Shown here one piece after another: positions 1-7,567 of a stretch of DNA of 64,000 bases. The notes beneath the pieces were generated by a model. The model searched no databases. It was not told the origin of the DNA and saw nothing but the letters and a program-made list of their open reading frames with translations. Where the stretch lies: contig NZ_CAMTTF010000005.1 in NCBI RefSeq assembly GCF_947077765.1, positions 57,501 to 121,500 of the forward strand, written 5' to 3'. The translations under genes were made by a program, and so were the position numbers. This DNA comes from Salinibacter grassmerensis (GTDB lineage Bacteria > Bacteroidota > Rhodothermia > Rhodothermales > Salinibacteraceae). The first letter of the stretch is position 1. Each line of letters begins with the position of its first letter.

Positions 1-144
1 TCTCGGCGTTTCGTCCAACGCCAGGGCCGTGCCCCAGACACAAAGGTGCGTGCCGGCACCGAAATCCGTCTCTTTACGACCGACGACTCCACTGCAGTGC
101 CCGAGCCGGACTCTATTGCGCAGGACACCACGGCCCGCAACTAG
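1..144 (+). CDS. C-terminal fragment of an unidentified protein (5' end outside window)
   Basis: Frame 1 is open from the first base to a TAG stop and gives the last 47 residues of a protein that begins upstream. The tail ends in an acidic, low-complexity stretch. The segment VRAGTEIRLFT resembles a beta-strand of an exported or envelope protein, but no family can be named from so little. The next gene is convergent and its stop lies about 20 bases away, which supports this as a true gene end. Confidence 0.5.
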   Translation, partial: SRRFVQRQGRAPDTKVRAGTEIRLFTTDDSTAVPEPDSIAQDTTARN

Positions 145-165
145 CACCGGAGGGAAAGTGACTCT

Positions 166-678
166 TCAATCTTCCACGTACACCGCAAACTCTCCATCGG
201 CCTCTACGACGACTTCTTCTTTGTGCTTCGTCTGGAGGCGGCGACCGGTAAAGTCCGGCTGGATGGGGTACTCCCGGTGCCCGCGGTCAACCAAGACGAC
301 GAGCTGAATGCTACGCGGGCGCCCGCATTGAAGAATAGCGTCGAGTGCGGCCCGCGCCGTACGGCCCGTAAACACGACGTCGTCGACGAGAATCACGTCC
401 CGGCCCGTCACGTCCACGTCATGGGGCGCCGCCGCGGGGGGATCCAAGTCGGGCCGGTCGTCTCGAAAGGGCGTCACGTCGAGATCGTAGGGCTCCAGGG
501 CGTTTCCTTCCACCTCCCCAATTTCGTCCGCCACCACCCGGGCCGGCGGGACGCCACTCCGTCGTATCCCAAACAGCTCAAGCGACTCGGCCCCGCGGTT
601 GCGTTCGATAATCTCGTAGGCAAGGCGCCGGAGCGTGCGGCGGACTCGCTCCGGAGACATGATGCGCGTTCGACCCAT
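166..678 (-). CDS. pyrR: PyrR: pyrimidine operon regulator / uracil phosphoribosyltransferase
   Basis: PyrR-family protein of 170 residues, the usual size (about 180). The type I phosphoribosyltransferase PRPP loop is clear at residues 95-110 (VILVDDVVFTGRTARA). The N-terminal part carries the SPERVRRTLRRLAYEI helix and the GIRRSGVPPA segment typical of PyrR. In the family it binds pyr mRNA leaders in response to UMP and also makes UMP from uracil and PRPP. The open frame extends further upstream but that part is unlike PyrR; ATG at 678 or 660 both fit, and I chose 678. No pyr biosynthetic gene lies in the window, so an RNA-binding regulatory role here is inferred only from the family. Confidence 0.9.
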   Translation of the reverse strand: MGRTRIMSPERVRRTLRRLAYEIIERNRGAESLELFGIRRSGVPPARVVADEIGEVEGNALEPYDLDVTPFRDDRPDLDPPAAAPHDVDVTGRDVILVDDVVFTGRTARAALDAILQCGRPRSIQLVVLVDRGHREYPIQPDFTGRRLQTKHKEEVVVEADGEFAVYVED

Positions 679-838
679 GTGTTGGCTCGACGTGGTCGAT
701 TTGACAATGAAGGAGAAGGCGAAACACAACGGTTGTCCGTCTTGACTCGAAGGTACGACATGACGGGCCGAATGTCGAAGGCGAGGGATCAAACCGCGAA
801 GGCCCCTTCTACCCACCCCACGAGCCCCCCCACGTCCT

Positions 839-1480
839 CTATTCCCTTGCGGATGCTTCCGGCATGGCCGCATCGAGCGCCTCGACCAACGCCTCGACGG
901 ATTGCGCCCCCATCACGGCATGTTCTTGGCCGAAGACGTAGCACGGCACGCCCGTGATGCCTTTTTGCTGTGCCCGGTGCTGTGCCTCGCGAACGGCATC
1001 GGCGCATTCGCTTCCCTCAATCAGCGACCGTGCCGCCTCAGCGTCATGGCCCGCGGCCGCGGCACAGTCTACGAGCACGCTGGGGACCGAGACGTTTCGG
1101 CCGTCCGAGAAGTATGCCCGAAACAGCGCAGTGGCCATCTCTCTTCCGGAGCTCTGATCCTGGGCCCAGAGAATGAGCCGGTGCGCATCGCTCGTATTCG
1201 GTGCCACGTCGATTGCCTCAAAATCGAACCTGAGCCCATCCGCTTCGCCCATTTCTCGAACTCGGTCAAACATCTGCTGCACGCGGCCCCAGTCGCCGAA
1301 CTTTTCTTCGACCACGGAACGAAAGTCGCGCCCCTCGGGCGGCAGGCCCGGCTGGAGTTGGAAGGGACGCCAGCGGAGGGTCGCGTCGAGTTCGGGGCGC
1401 CGCTCGAGCGCCTGTTCCAATCGGGCGCGCCCCACGTAGCACCAGGGGCACGCGATGTCGGCGTAAACGTCAATGGTCAT
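839..1480 (-). CDS. DsbA-family oxidoreductase, FrnE-like
   Basis: A 213-residue cytoplasmic thioredoxin-fold protein. The CPWC redox motif is at residues 11-14, immediately after the first beta strand (DVYADIACPWCYVG). The all-helical insertion and the late segment GITGVPCYVFGQEHAVMGAQ, containing the cis-proline TGVP, are characteristic of the FrnE/HCCA isomerase branch of DsbA. There is no signal peptide, so it should act in the cytoplasm, where FrnE homologues are linked to disulfide handling and oxidative stress. It lies on the same strand as pyrR and a kelch gene, 27 bases downstream of the latter. Confidence 0.88.
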   Translation of the reverse strand: MTIDVYADIACPWCYVGRARLEQALERRPELDATLRWRPFQLQPGLPPEGRDFRSVVEEKFGDWGRVQQMFDRVREMGEADGLRFDFEAIDVAPNTSDAHRLILWAQDQSSGREMATALFRAYFSDGRNVSVPSVLVDCAAAAGHDAEAARSLIEGSECADAVREAQHRAQQKGITGVPCYVFGQEHAVMGAQSVEALVEALDAAMPEASARE

Positions 1481-1507
1481 GGCAGCTGGGAAGTGAGGAG
1501 AGACGTA

Positions 1508-2536
1508 TCAGTTGGCGGTGGGAGACAGGCGTTCAACGGCGGACGAGGTGGCGGCTCCAATGCCGGCGGCAGTGTTGCCTCCGATGGCGTATATGTGGCC
1601 CTCGAGGGCAGCCCCCGCAAGGCCGTGCCGCGGCGTCGGCATCGGGACATGTTGTGTCCAGGCGTCCGCGTCCGGGTCGTACGCCCATGTATGTTCGTAC
1701 ACGCCCCCACCCTCCGAGAAGTACTCCCCGCCGAAGACATAGAGCATGCCATCGAGCGCAGCCCCTGCCAGTCCCCCAGACGGCTGGGGCAGTGGACGCA
1801 ATTCGGCCCACGTGTCCGTCGCCGGATCGTACCGCTCCACCGCCCCCAGGTTGGTGACCCCGCCGTCCGTCCGGCGTCCGGCCACGACATACATATGCCC
1901 GTCAATGACCGCCCCCGTGGCACTGCTCCGGCGCGTGGGGACCGGGCGCGCGTCGCTCCAGGCGTCAGCGCCGGGGTCGTACACCAGGTGGGCACGCGAT
2001 GCCCCCTCCGACGCTCCGTCGTTAGGGTGAAGACTGCCCGTCATGAGGTGAACCCGCCCCTCCACCGCGAGCGCAACCGTCTCGCCAAGTGGCCTGGGCA
2101 TCGTCCCGATGCGGGCCCACTGGTCCCCATCAAACGAGTACATATCGCGCCGGAACTGGAATCCGTCGCGCAGGGTCTTCCCCACAAACCCCCCGAACCC
2201 ATACACCGTGCCGTTTGTCTCCGCGAGCACGATGTGATGGCGAGGAGACGGAAGGGCTGGCCCACGTGTCCACGTCTCCGTTGACGGATCGAAGAAGGCT
2301 GTTTCCTTCAGCGTCGTGAACCGGCGATTGCTATCGGCCCCGGAGCGAAGTCCGCCCGCGACTACAATCTGGCCGTTCCACGTCGTGCAGTAGACCTCCT
2401 GGGTTGCTCGGGGCAGAGGAGCGCCGGCCTCCCATTCGGCACGGCCGACCGCCGACAGTGCGCGTTCGGGGTACAGGGCGACAGTAGCGGCCCCCGCCGT
2501 ACCAAGGGCAAGGAATCGGCGCCGGGAGAGGATCAT
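1508..2536 (-). CDS. Kelch-repeat beta-propeller protein with Tat signal
   Basis: A 342-residue exported protein. The start at 2536 gives MILSRRRFLALG, a twin-arginine signal (SRRRFL at residues 4-9) with a hydrophobic stretch and a likely cleavage site near ALSAVG. The mature part is built from about six kelch units, each with a hydrophobic strand plus GG or G-rich turn (IVVAGGLRSG, VYGFGGFVG, MYVVAGRRTD, LYVFGGEYF, IYAIGGNTA) followed by a D/E-x-W strand, consistent with a six-bladed propeller. Export already folded through Tat would suit this. The ligand is unknown. It is divergent from hemH, with about 300 bases between them. Confidence 0.85.
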   Translation of the reverse strand: MILSRRRFLALGTAGAATVALYPERALSAVGRAEWEAGAPLPRATQEVYCTTWNGQIVVAGGLRSGADSNRRFTTLKETAFFDPSTETWTRGPALPSPRHHIVLAETNGTVYGFGGFVGKTLRDGFQFRRDMYSFDGDQWARIGTMPRPLGETVALAVEGRVHLMTGSLHPNDGASEGASRAHLVYDPGADAWSDARPVPTRRSSATGAVIDGHMYVVAGRRTDGGVTNLGAVERYDPATDTWAELRPLPQPSGGLAGAALDGMLYVFGGEYFSEGGGVYEHTWAYDPDADAWTQHVPMPTPRHGLAGAALEGHIYAIGGNTAAGIGAATSSAVERLSPTAN

Positions 2537-2632
2537 GGAGAGCACACTCCGGATGGACGCAAGCACACGCGGGTCTCAGCAGGCGTATCCGGTGGCGCAT
2601 CAGATGTTTTTGCTCCTTTCCCGTACACCCGC

Positions 2633-2652
2633 GGCAATAGACTCTTATTGCC
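2633..2652. promoter_or_regulatory. 20-bp inverted repeat in the kelch/hemH divergent region
   Basis: GGCAATA-GACTCT-TATTGCC, a perfect 7-base inverted repeat with a 6-base spacer, sits between two divergently transcribed genes. It has the size of a dimeric-regulator operator or a small hairpin. No run of T follows on either strand, so it is not an obvious terminator. The regulator is unknown. Confidence 0.4.
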
Positions 2653-2757
2653 CCGCCCCCCCAATTGCGTCGGGGCCAGATCGACGGAGAATCCGGGACC
2701 GAACCCGCCCCTTCTTCGTTGCTACGATCTCGAAACGCATTTGCAACGATCGGGGTA

Positions 2758-2778
2758 CCGGTCGAGTCTTTCGACCGG
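2758..2778 (+). other. Perfect hairpin in the hemH leader
   Basis: CCGGTCGA-GTCTT-TCGACCGG forms an uninterrupted 8-bp stem with a 5-base loop. It ends about 58 bases before the hemH start codon, so it probably lies in the hemH 5' untranslated region or overlaps its promoter. It could be an operator or an RNA hairpin; the sequence does not decide. Confidence 0.4.
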
Positions 2779-2836
2779 CACTTTCGTTCTTCATTTGCTA
2801 CTGTGACAGCCCTTTTCCAAGCGACCGTTGTACCCA

Positions 2837-4120
2837 ATGACGCCCTACGAGTTTATACAGCGCTACGACCGTGAGGAGTACAACAGTGATCCCCGGCTGG
2901 TGGAGGGGGAGTTTTTCCCATCGGCCAAGCTCGGCGTGGAGTCGGGCGATACAGTAGGGGTCGTGCTCCTCAACCTGGGCGGCCCCGACGGCGAGGAGTC
3001 CGTGGAGCCGTTCCTCTACAATTTGTTCATGGACCCGGCGATCATCGACTTCTCGGAGGTCGTTTATTTTCAGGCGCGGGGCCGCGTGCGGCAGGCATTC
3101 TCCAAGGTCATCTCGTACTTCCGGTCCAAGTCGGTCGCGGAGGATTACAAGGAGATTAGCGACGACGGAGGCTCGCCCATCAATCCGCTCACCCGCGACC
3201 AGGCCGACAACCTGGAACAGACCCTCAACGAGCAGTACGCCGCGGAGACGGGCGCCACGTTTAAAACGTACATGGCGATGCGCTACTGGGAGCCGTTCAG
3301 CGAAGACGCGGCGGCGCAGATGCAGGAGGACGACGTCGACAAGGTCGTGCTGCTCCCCCTCTATCCCCAGTACTCCAAGACGACGACCGGGGCCTCGCTC
3401 GTATACTGGCATGAGCTGGAGAAGGCGGGCGAAATTCCGGCCTGGCCCACAACCTCGGTCTTCGAGTACGCCACGTACCCGAAGTACATCGAGGCACTGA
3501 GCGACCGAATCGACGAGGGCCTGGAGCGCTTCCCCGACGATGTGCGCGACGACGTGCACCTTCTCTTCAGCGCGCACGGCACGCCCCTCTCGGAAATGAA
3601 AGACCGGGAGGACCCGTACTGCTGTCTCGTCCACTCGACGGTCAAGCACCTGATGGAGCACCGCGGGTTCGACCACGACTTCAGCACGGCCTTCCAGAGC
3701 AAGGTCGGGCCCTCGGAGTGGTTGACGCCCGCGACGGACGACACGGTGGAGGAACTGGCCGAGGAGGACGAGAACGTGCTTGTCATCCCGGTGGCGTTCG
3801 TGACCGACCACATCGAGACGAGCTACGAGCTGGCCATCGAGATTCCGGAGGATCTCGAGGAAGAGGGCGCCCCGATCCCGGAGCACTACGAGGTCATGCC
3901 GGGCCTCAACAGCCACCCCAAGTTCATCGAGACGCTGGCGGACATGACGGCCGCTCAGCTTCAGTTGCCGAACGCGGAGACCCCGACGCCGGCCTCCGAG
4001 CGCCCCTGCTGCCAGGTTCAGAACCGCGACATCCGGTGCCACCAGTGTCAGCACGTGGCCGAGGCCACCGACTGGAGTGCCTCGGGAGAGGAGCAGGCGC
4101 GCGAATTGGAAACGGCGTAG
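2837..4120 (+). CDS. hemH: Ferrochelatase with extended Cys-rich C-terminus
   Basis: Ferrochelatase (427 residues) inserts Fe2+ into protoporphyrin IX as the last step of protoheme synthesis. Family landmarks are VGVVLLNLGGPDG near residue 36, the metal-site His at H247 (FSAHGTPLSE) and the conserved Glu at E327 (DHIETSYEL). Bacterial enzymes are usually 310-350 residues, so this one is long. An N-terminal extension of about 30 residues precedes the core, and a tail carries four cysteines C391, C392, C401 and C404 (CC-x8-CxxC). Some ferrochelatases bind a [2Fe-2S] cluster through C-terminal cysteines; whether this tail does so is inference. ATG at 2837 is preferred over an in-frame TTG nine bases upstream. 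The gene serves the same heme economy as the uptake locus at 37-45 kb. Confidence 0.93.
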   Translation: MTPYEFIQRYDREEYNSDPRLVEGEFFPSAKLGVESGDTVGVVLLNLGGPDGEESVEPFLYNLFMDPAIIDFSEVVYFQARGRVRQAFSKVISYFRSKSVAEDYKEISDDGGSPINPLTRDQADNLEQTLNEQYAAETGATFKTYMAMRYWEPFSEDAAAQMQEDDVDKVVLLPLYPQYSKTTTGASLVYWHELEKAGEIPAWPTTSVFEYATYPKYIEALSDRIDEGLERFPDDVRDDVHLLFSAHGTPLSEMKDREDPYCCLVHSTVKHLMEHRGFDHDFSTAFQSKVGPSEWLTPATDDTVEELAEEDENVLVIPVAFVTDHIETSYELAIEIPEDLEEEGAPIPEHYEVMPGLNSHPKFIETLADMTAAQLQLPNAETPTPASERPCCQVQNRDIRCHQCQHVAEATDWSASGEEQARELETA

Positions 4121-4178
4121 GCTTCTGGGGGATCGTGGGCGGGCACAAGGGCTGCGGTGTCCCGGAGGGATGTGTCGG

Positions 4179-5255
4179 CTACTTGCTCGACTGACCCCCC
4201 AGGGACGGAAGAGCCTCGTGGGACGGCCATTCGGCCGGAGACGTGAGGCGCAGCGAGGCCGTCACGGCGCAGTGGTCGGACGGGGGACGGGGCGCGCCGC
4301 ACCATCGCTTCGTGCCCACCACCTCGAAGAATTGAGGGGGATAGAAGATGTGGTCGATCTTTCGGGCAGGAGTGTCGGCCGGATAAGTGGCGCTCGCCGT
4401 GTCGGCCGAGGCGGTATTGACGGCCGAACGCAGGTCTGTGCCGTCCAGCACGTACTGCATCGTCGCATCCTTCGCTCCTGCCTGTCCAGTCTCCCCGTCG
4501 GACGAGAGGGAACTGTTGAAGTCGCCGAGCAGAAGCGCCGGGATGCCATTGCTGGCGAGGCGACGGTAGAGGTCGTTGACGATGCGGGCCTGTTTCTCGC
4601 GCGTTCCAACGTCAAAGGCTTCCAGGTGCACGTTGATGACCGCAAGCGGGTGGCCACCCACATCGACCACTCCGACCTGCGCCAGGCGGTCAAGATAGAA
4701 CGCGTCCCGGAAGAACGGCTGCGACGGACGCGGAAGTGTCGTCCGGGCGTGCCGCCGCACGGGACGGTGGCTGAGGACGGCCTGTCCGGACAGGGTGCGC
4801 CCAAAATGCACGGCGGGCCGGCCGTACGGAAACGGCAGGTACCGCTCGTCCCAGTTCACGGCTTGTGCCGCGCCCGCGTACCCGAGACGCGCGGCGAGGG
4901 TGTCGAGCTGGTGGACGTGTGCGGCCCGAGCCCCTCCGAAGTCGATCTCTTGGAGGCCAACGATGTCGGGGGCCGCCTCTTGGAGGAAGCCAACGGCCTG
5001 GTCCATATTCGCGTAGAACAGGCTGTCGGGGCGCACCACCGGCTCGTTGTTTCTCATGCCCGAGAGGTAGCCGATGTTATAGGTCGTCACCGTGAGCGTG
5101 TCCGGCTGTGTCGTGTCGGGCTCCGCCGTGTAGGTTCGAACCTGCGCGAGTTCGTCCCCGGACAGCGCCCCGGAACTCGCCCAGACGAAAAACCCGGCGA
5201 CGCCGAGGAGGACCCCGCCGACAACGAGTCCAACAATTTGAGCTGCTCGTTTCAT
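4179..5255 (-). CDS. Membrane-anchored endonuclease/exonuclease/phosphatase-family protein
   Basis: A 358-residue EEP-superfamily (DNase I-like) protein. The start at 5255 gives an N-terminal transmembrane anchor (residues 6-26), so the catalytic domain should face the periplasm. Motifs of the fold in order: TTYNIGYLSG around N60, GLQEIDFGG with the metal-binding E103, LLGDFNSS around residue 245 and SDHCAV near residue 327. Members cleave phosphodiesters in nucleic acids, phosphoinositides or sphingomyelin; the substrate cannot be read from sequence. It is convergent with hemH (58 bases apart) and divergent from the next gene. Confidence 0.85.
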   Translation of the reverse strand: MKRAAQIVGLVVGGVLLGVAGFFVWASSGALSGDELAQVRTYTAEPDTTQPDTLTVTTYNIGYLSGMRNNEPVVRPDSLFYANMDQAVGFLQEAAPDIVGLQEIDFGGARAAHVHQLDTLAARLGYAGAAQAVNWDERYLPFPYGRPAVHFGRTLSGQAVLSHRPVRRHARTTLPRPSQPFFRDAFYLDRLAQVGVVDVGGHPLAVINVHLEAFDVGTREKQARIVNDLYRRLASNGIPALLLGDFNSSLSSDGETGQAGAKDATMQYVLDGTDLRSAVNTASADTASATYPADTPARKIDHIFYPPQFFEVVGTKRWCGAPRPPSDHCAVTASLRLTSPAEWPSHEALPSLGGQSSK

Positions 5256-5350
5256 CACTCTGACGTTGGCCAATGCGTATCGGATGGAATCGGGCCGGAT
5301 CTGGACCTGCCGCTGACCTGCTTTTCCGCCCTCCACTCACCGGATGGGAC

Positions 5351-5896
5351 GTGCTGAAGCGAACGCTCGTGACGCTGGGCCTCCTGCTTTTTGCCGTTGA
5401 GGGGCGGTCCGCACGAGCACAGTCTCCCCGGGCGGCACTGGAGTCGCTCACAGGCCACTGGAGAGGACCGTTTGTGGTGTATGCCCGCGACGGGGAACAG
5501 GTCGACTCCCTCTCGGCAGAACACCGATACCGATGGGAGGACGACGTGCAAGTGGGCGCCCAGGTGGATCGGTATCCGGACGGGCGTGTCGTCCGGAAGA
5601 CAGCGCGCAATTACGTGACCGACGACGGGACGCTGATCTGTGAGGTCGACCCGCCCGACGGCGCGACCATCACGTATCGCGGCCAGGTGTCCGACGGGGC
5701 CATCGTCTGGCACCGGAAGACCGACACCGGGGTCGTCGAGAGTTTTCGGGAGCGCGTGGTCGATACGCCCACAGGCCCGGAGTACCGGATCGATGGCTTT
5801 GGTGTCTACCCGGACGAGGACGGGACGCGGAGCTATCTTCATTTTGTCGGACGGTATCGGGCCGTTCACCAGGATGTCTCGACGGACCGGGAGTAG
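5351..5896 (+). CDS. Secreted protein of unknown function, lipocalin-like (DUF1579-type)
   Basis: Unidentified 181-residue protein. I chose the GTG at 5351, which is closely preceded by a purine-rich GATGGGA and opens a good signal peptide (LKRTLVTLGLLLFAVEG, cleavage after ARAQ). The mature part begins SLTGHWRGPFVVY and alternates strands with W, Y and R-rich edges, as in single-domain beta-barrels of the DUF1579/lipocalin kind. No catalytic motif is visible. The last 31 bases overlap the 3' end of the convergent OmpA-like gene. Confidence 0.6.
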   Translation: MLKRTLVTLGLLLFAVEGRSARAQSPRAALESLTGHWRGPFVVYARDGEQVDSLSAEHRYRWEDDVQVGAQVDRYPDGRVVRKTARNYVTDDGTLICEVDPPDGATITYRGQVSDGAIVWHRKTDTGVVESFRERVVDTPTGPEYRIDGFGVYPDEDGTRSYLHFVGRYRAVHQDVSTDRE

Positions 5897-6549
5897 TCTT
5901 GGGGGGGCGGGAGGACGGCAATGCGGACCCGCCGATTGCGGCGGCGCCCACGGGCCGTCGCGTTGGACGCGACCGGGTCCGTGGCTCCGTAGGCGAGGGC
6001 GGCAAACTGAGACGGGGCGAGGGCGCTGTGGGCAATGAGGTAGCGAACGACCGCCGTGGCCCGCGCCGCCGAGAGCTCCCAGTTCGATGCGAACCGTTCC
6101 TGTAGGTCTTCGCTCAAGGGCGTGTCGTCGGCATGCCCCTCGACCCGGACCGACCGCGTGGCGTAGGCCATTTCCAGGTGGCCAGTCATGGCCCGGAGCC
6201 GCTTTTTCCCCGCCGCCGTGAGGGTGGCCGTGCTGGACTCGAACAATGAGTCGGCCGGAAGCACGCGCACCGTGCGCCCTCCCTGCCGGCGTATCTGTGC
6301 CTCGTAGGTCCGGCGGTTCAGTCGGTCCTTTAGGACACGCAGGTCGCGGTAGTACTGCCCCGTCGCCACGTCGTCGCGGAACCTCAGTGAGTCCTCCACG
6401 CGACGAAGGCGGCTACGCAACGTGGCATTCTCGGCCCGGAGAGAGTCCAGGCGCGACGCGGGAGATGCCCCGGGAAGCTGTGTCGTGGCGCACCCGCCCA
6501 GCCCGGGGAGGACAGCAGCAAGACCAACGAAGAGAAGAAGAGAGCGCAT
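5866..6549 (-). CDS. OmpA-family lipoprotein
   Basis: A 227-residue protein starting at ATG 6549 with a lipoprotein signal (lipobox LGGC). A coiled-coil-like stretch follows (SRLDSLRAENATLRSRLRRVEDSL), then an OmpA/Pal C-terminal domain with VRVEGHADDTPLSED, the N-x2-LSAARATAVVRYL segment and the RRRNRRVRIAV end. In the family this domain binds peptidoglycan non-covalently, so the protein probably tethers an envelope layer to the cell wall. The 3' end overlaps the convergent gene at 5351-5896 by 31 bases. Confidence 0.9.
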   Translation of the reverse strand: MRSLLLFVGLAAVLPGLGGCATTQLPGASPASRLDSLRAENATLRSRLRRVEDSLRFRDDVATGQYYRDLRVLKDRLNRRTYEAQIRRQGGRTVRVLPADSLFESSTATLTAAGKKRLRAMTGHLEMAYATRSVRVEGHADDTPLSEDLQERFASNWELSAARATAVVRYLIAHSALAPSQFAALAYGATDPVASNATARGRRRNRRVRIAVLPPPQDYSRSVETSW

Positions 6550-6586
6550 CGGGGGGAGCGGCGGCGAGGCAGACCCGGACGTGACG

Positions 6587-7492
6587 CTACGAAGCGGAGG
6601 TAGTAGGCTTTTTCCCGGCGGCCGATGGGCTCCAGGCCAAGAGCGCGAGCACGGCCCCAAACCCGACCAGGGCGAGAAGCACGACCGCCCCGATCGGCTC
6701 ACCGGCCTCGGGGGCCCGCAGGACACGTTCGGCCCCACCGTAGGGCCAGAGGGCCCGGAGCGCCCCGGCAATCAGGCCCACGAGCGCCGCCATCGTCGCG
6801 TCGTGGCGGTGCGTAAGAAGCAGGTCGAGCAGTTTCGCAAACGCGCCGATCCCTACGGCCGCCCCGGCACAGAACGTGAGCACGTACCCCCAATCGAGCG
6901 CATTGACCGCCTCGAGCGTGGGGGCGTAGATGCCCAGCGCCTCCAGCAAGAACGCCCCGCTCACGCCGGGAAGAATCATGGCACAGATTGCAACCATGGC
7001 CGAACAGAAGACCCGAATTAGGCTTGGGTCCGACACGGCAAGGGCAGGGAGGCTGGTCAAGAAAAACGCCCCGGCGGCACAGGCGAGGCCGATGCCCACC
7101 CGGACGCTCGTGACCCGCTCGATGCGACGGGCGGGGATCAGGAGCGACGCGGCCACGAGCCCAAAGAAGAGTCCCCGCATGGGCGCCGGGTACGCCTCCA
7201 TCAGAGGGGGAATCACCCTCGCCCCCCCAAGAATGGCAACCACGATGCCGCCCAGGAGAGGCCCGATGAGACGCCACGGCACCGCCGTCCAGTGTTGCCA
7301 AGCAGCCGTACGGTCGAGGCGTAGTGCCGCTCCCCCAAACGACACCACCGAACTGAGCCCCCCTACCAACCGCTCGTAGATGCCGACGATGAGGGCCATC
7401 GTGCCACCGCTGACGCCCGGGATCACGTCGGCACCGCCCATCAGCACGCCGTACAACACGTAGCGGACGAAGGTGAACGGGGCGGTGGGCAT
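6587..7492 (-). CDS. DUF368 family membrane protein (undecaprenyl-phosphate transporter type, PopT)
   Basis: A polytopic membrane protein of 301 residues from ATG 7492. The DUF368 signature is at the N-terminus (YGVLMGGADVIPGVSGGTMA), and a second related motif occurs mid-protein (MILPGVSGAFLLEALG), reflecting the internal inverted repeat of the fold. DUF368 proteins have been shown in other bacteria to return the C55 lipid carrier to the inner leaflet for cell-wall and polysaccharide synthesis. It lies 75 bases downstream of a TPR gene on the same strand and is probably co-transcribed with it. Confidence 0.9.
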   Translation of the reverse strand: MPTAPFTFVRYVLYGVLMGGADVIPGVSGGTMALIVGIYERLVGGLSSVVSFGGAALRLDRTAAWQHWTAVPWRLIGPLLGGIVVAILGGARVIPPLMEAYPAPMRGLFFGLVAASLLIPARRIERVTSVRVGIGLACAAGAFFLTSLPALAVSDPSLIRVFCSAMVAICAMILPGVSGAFLLEALGIYAPTLEAVNALDWGYVLTFCAGAAVGIGAFAKLLDLLLTHRHDATMAALVGLIAGALRALWPYGGAERVLRAPEAGEPIGAVVLLALVGFGAVLALLAWSPSAAGKKPTTSAS

Positions 7493-7567
7493 GCAGGGGA
7501 CGGGTGGATTCGGCAAGAAGCCGCAGGCGCGGACGCGGCGCTCGTTGCAACAATCCGGACAGGAGGG

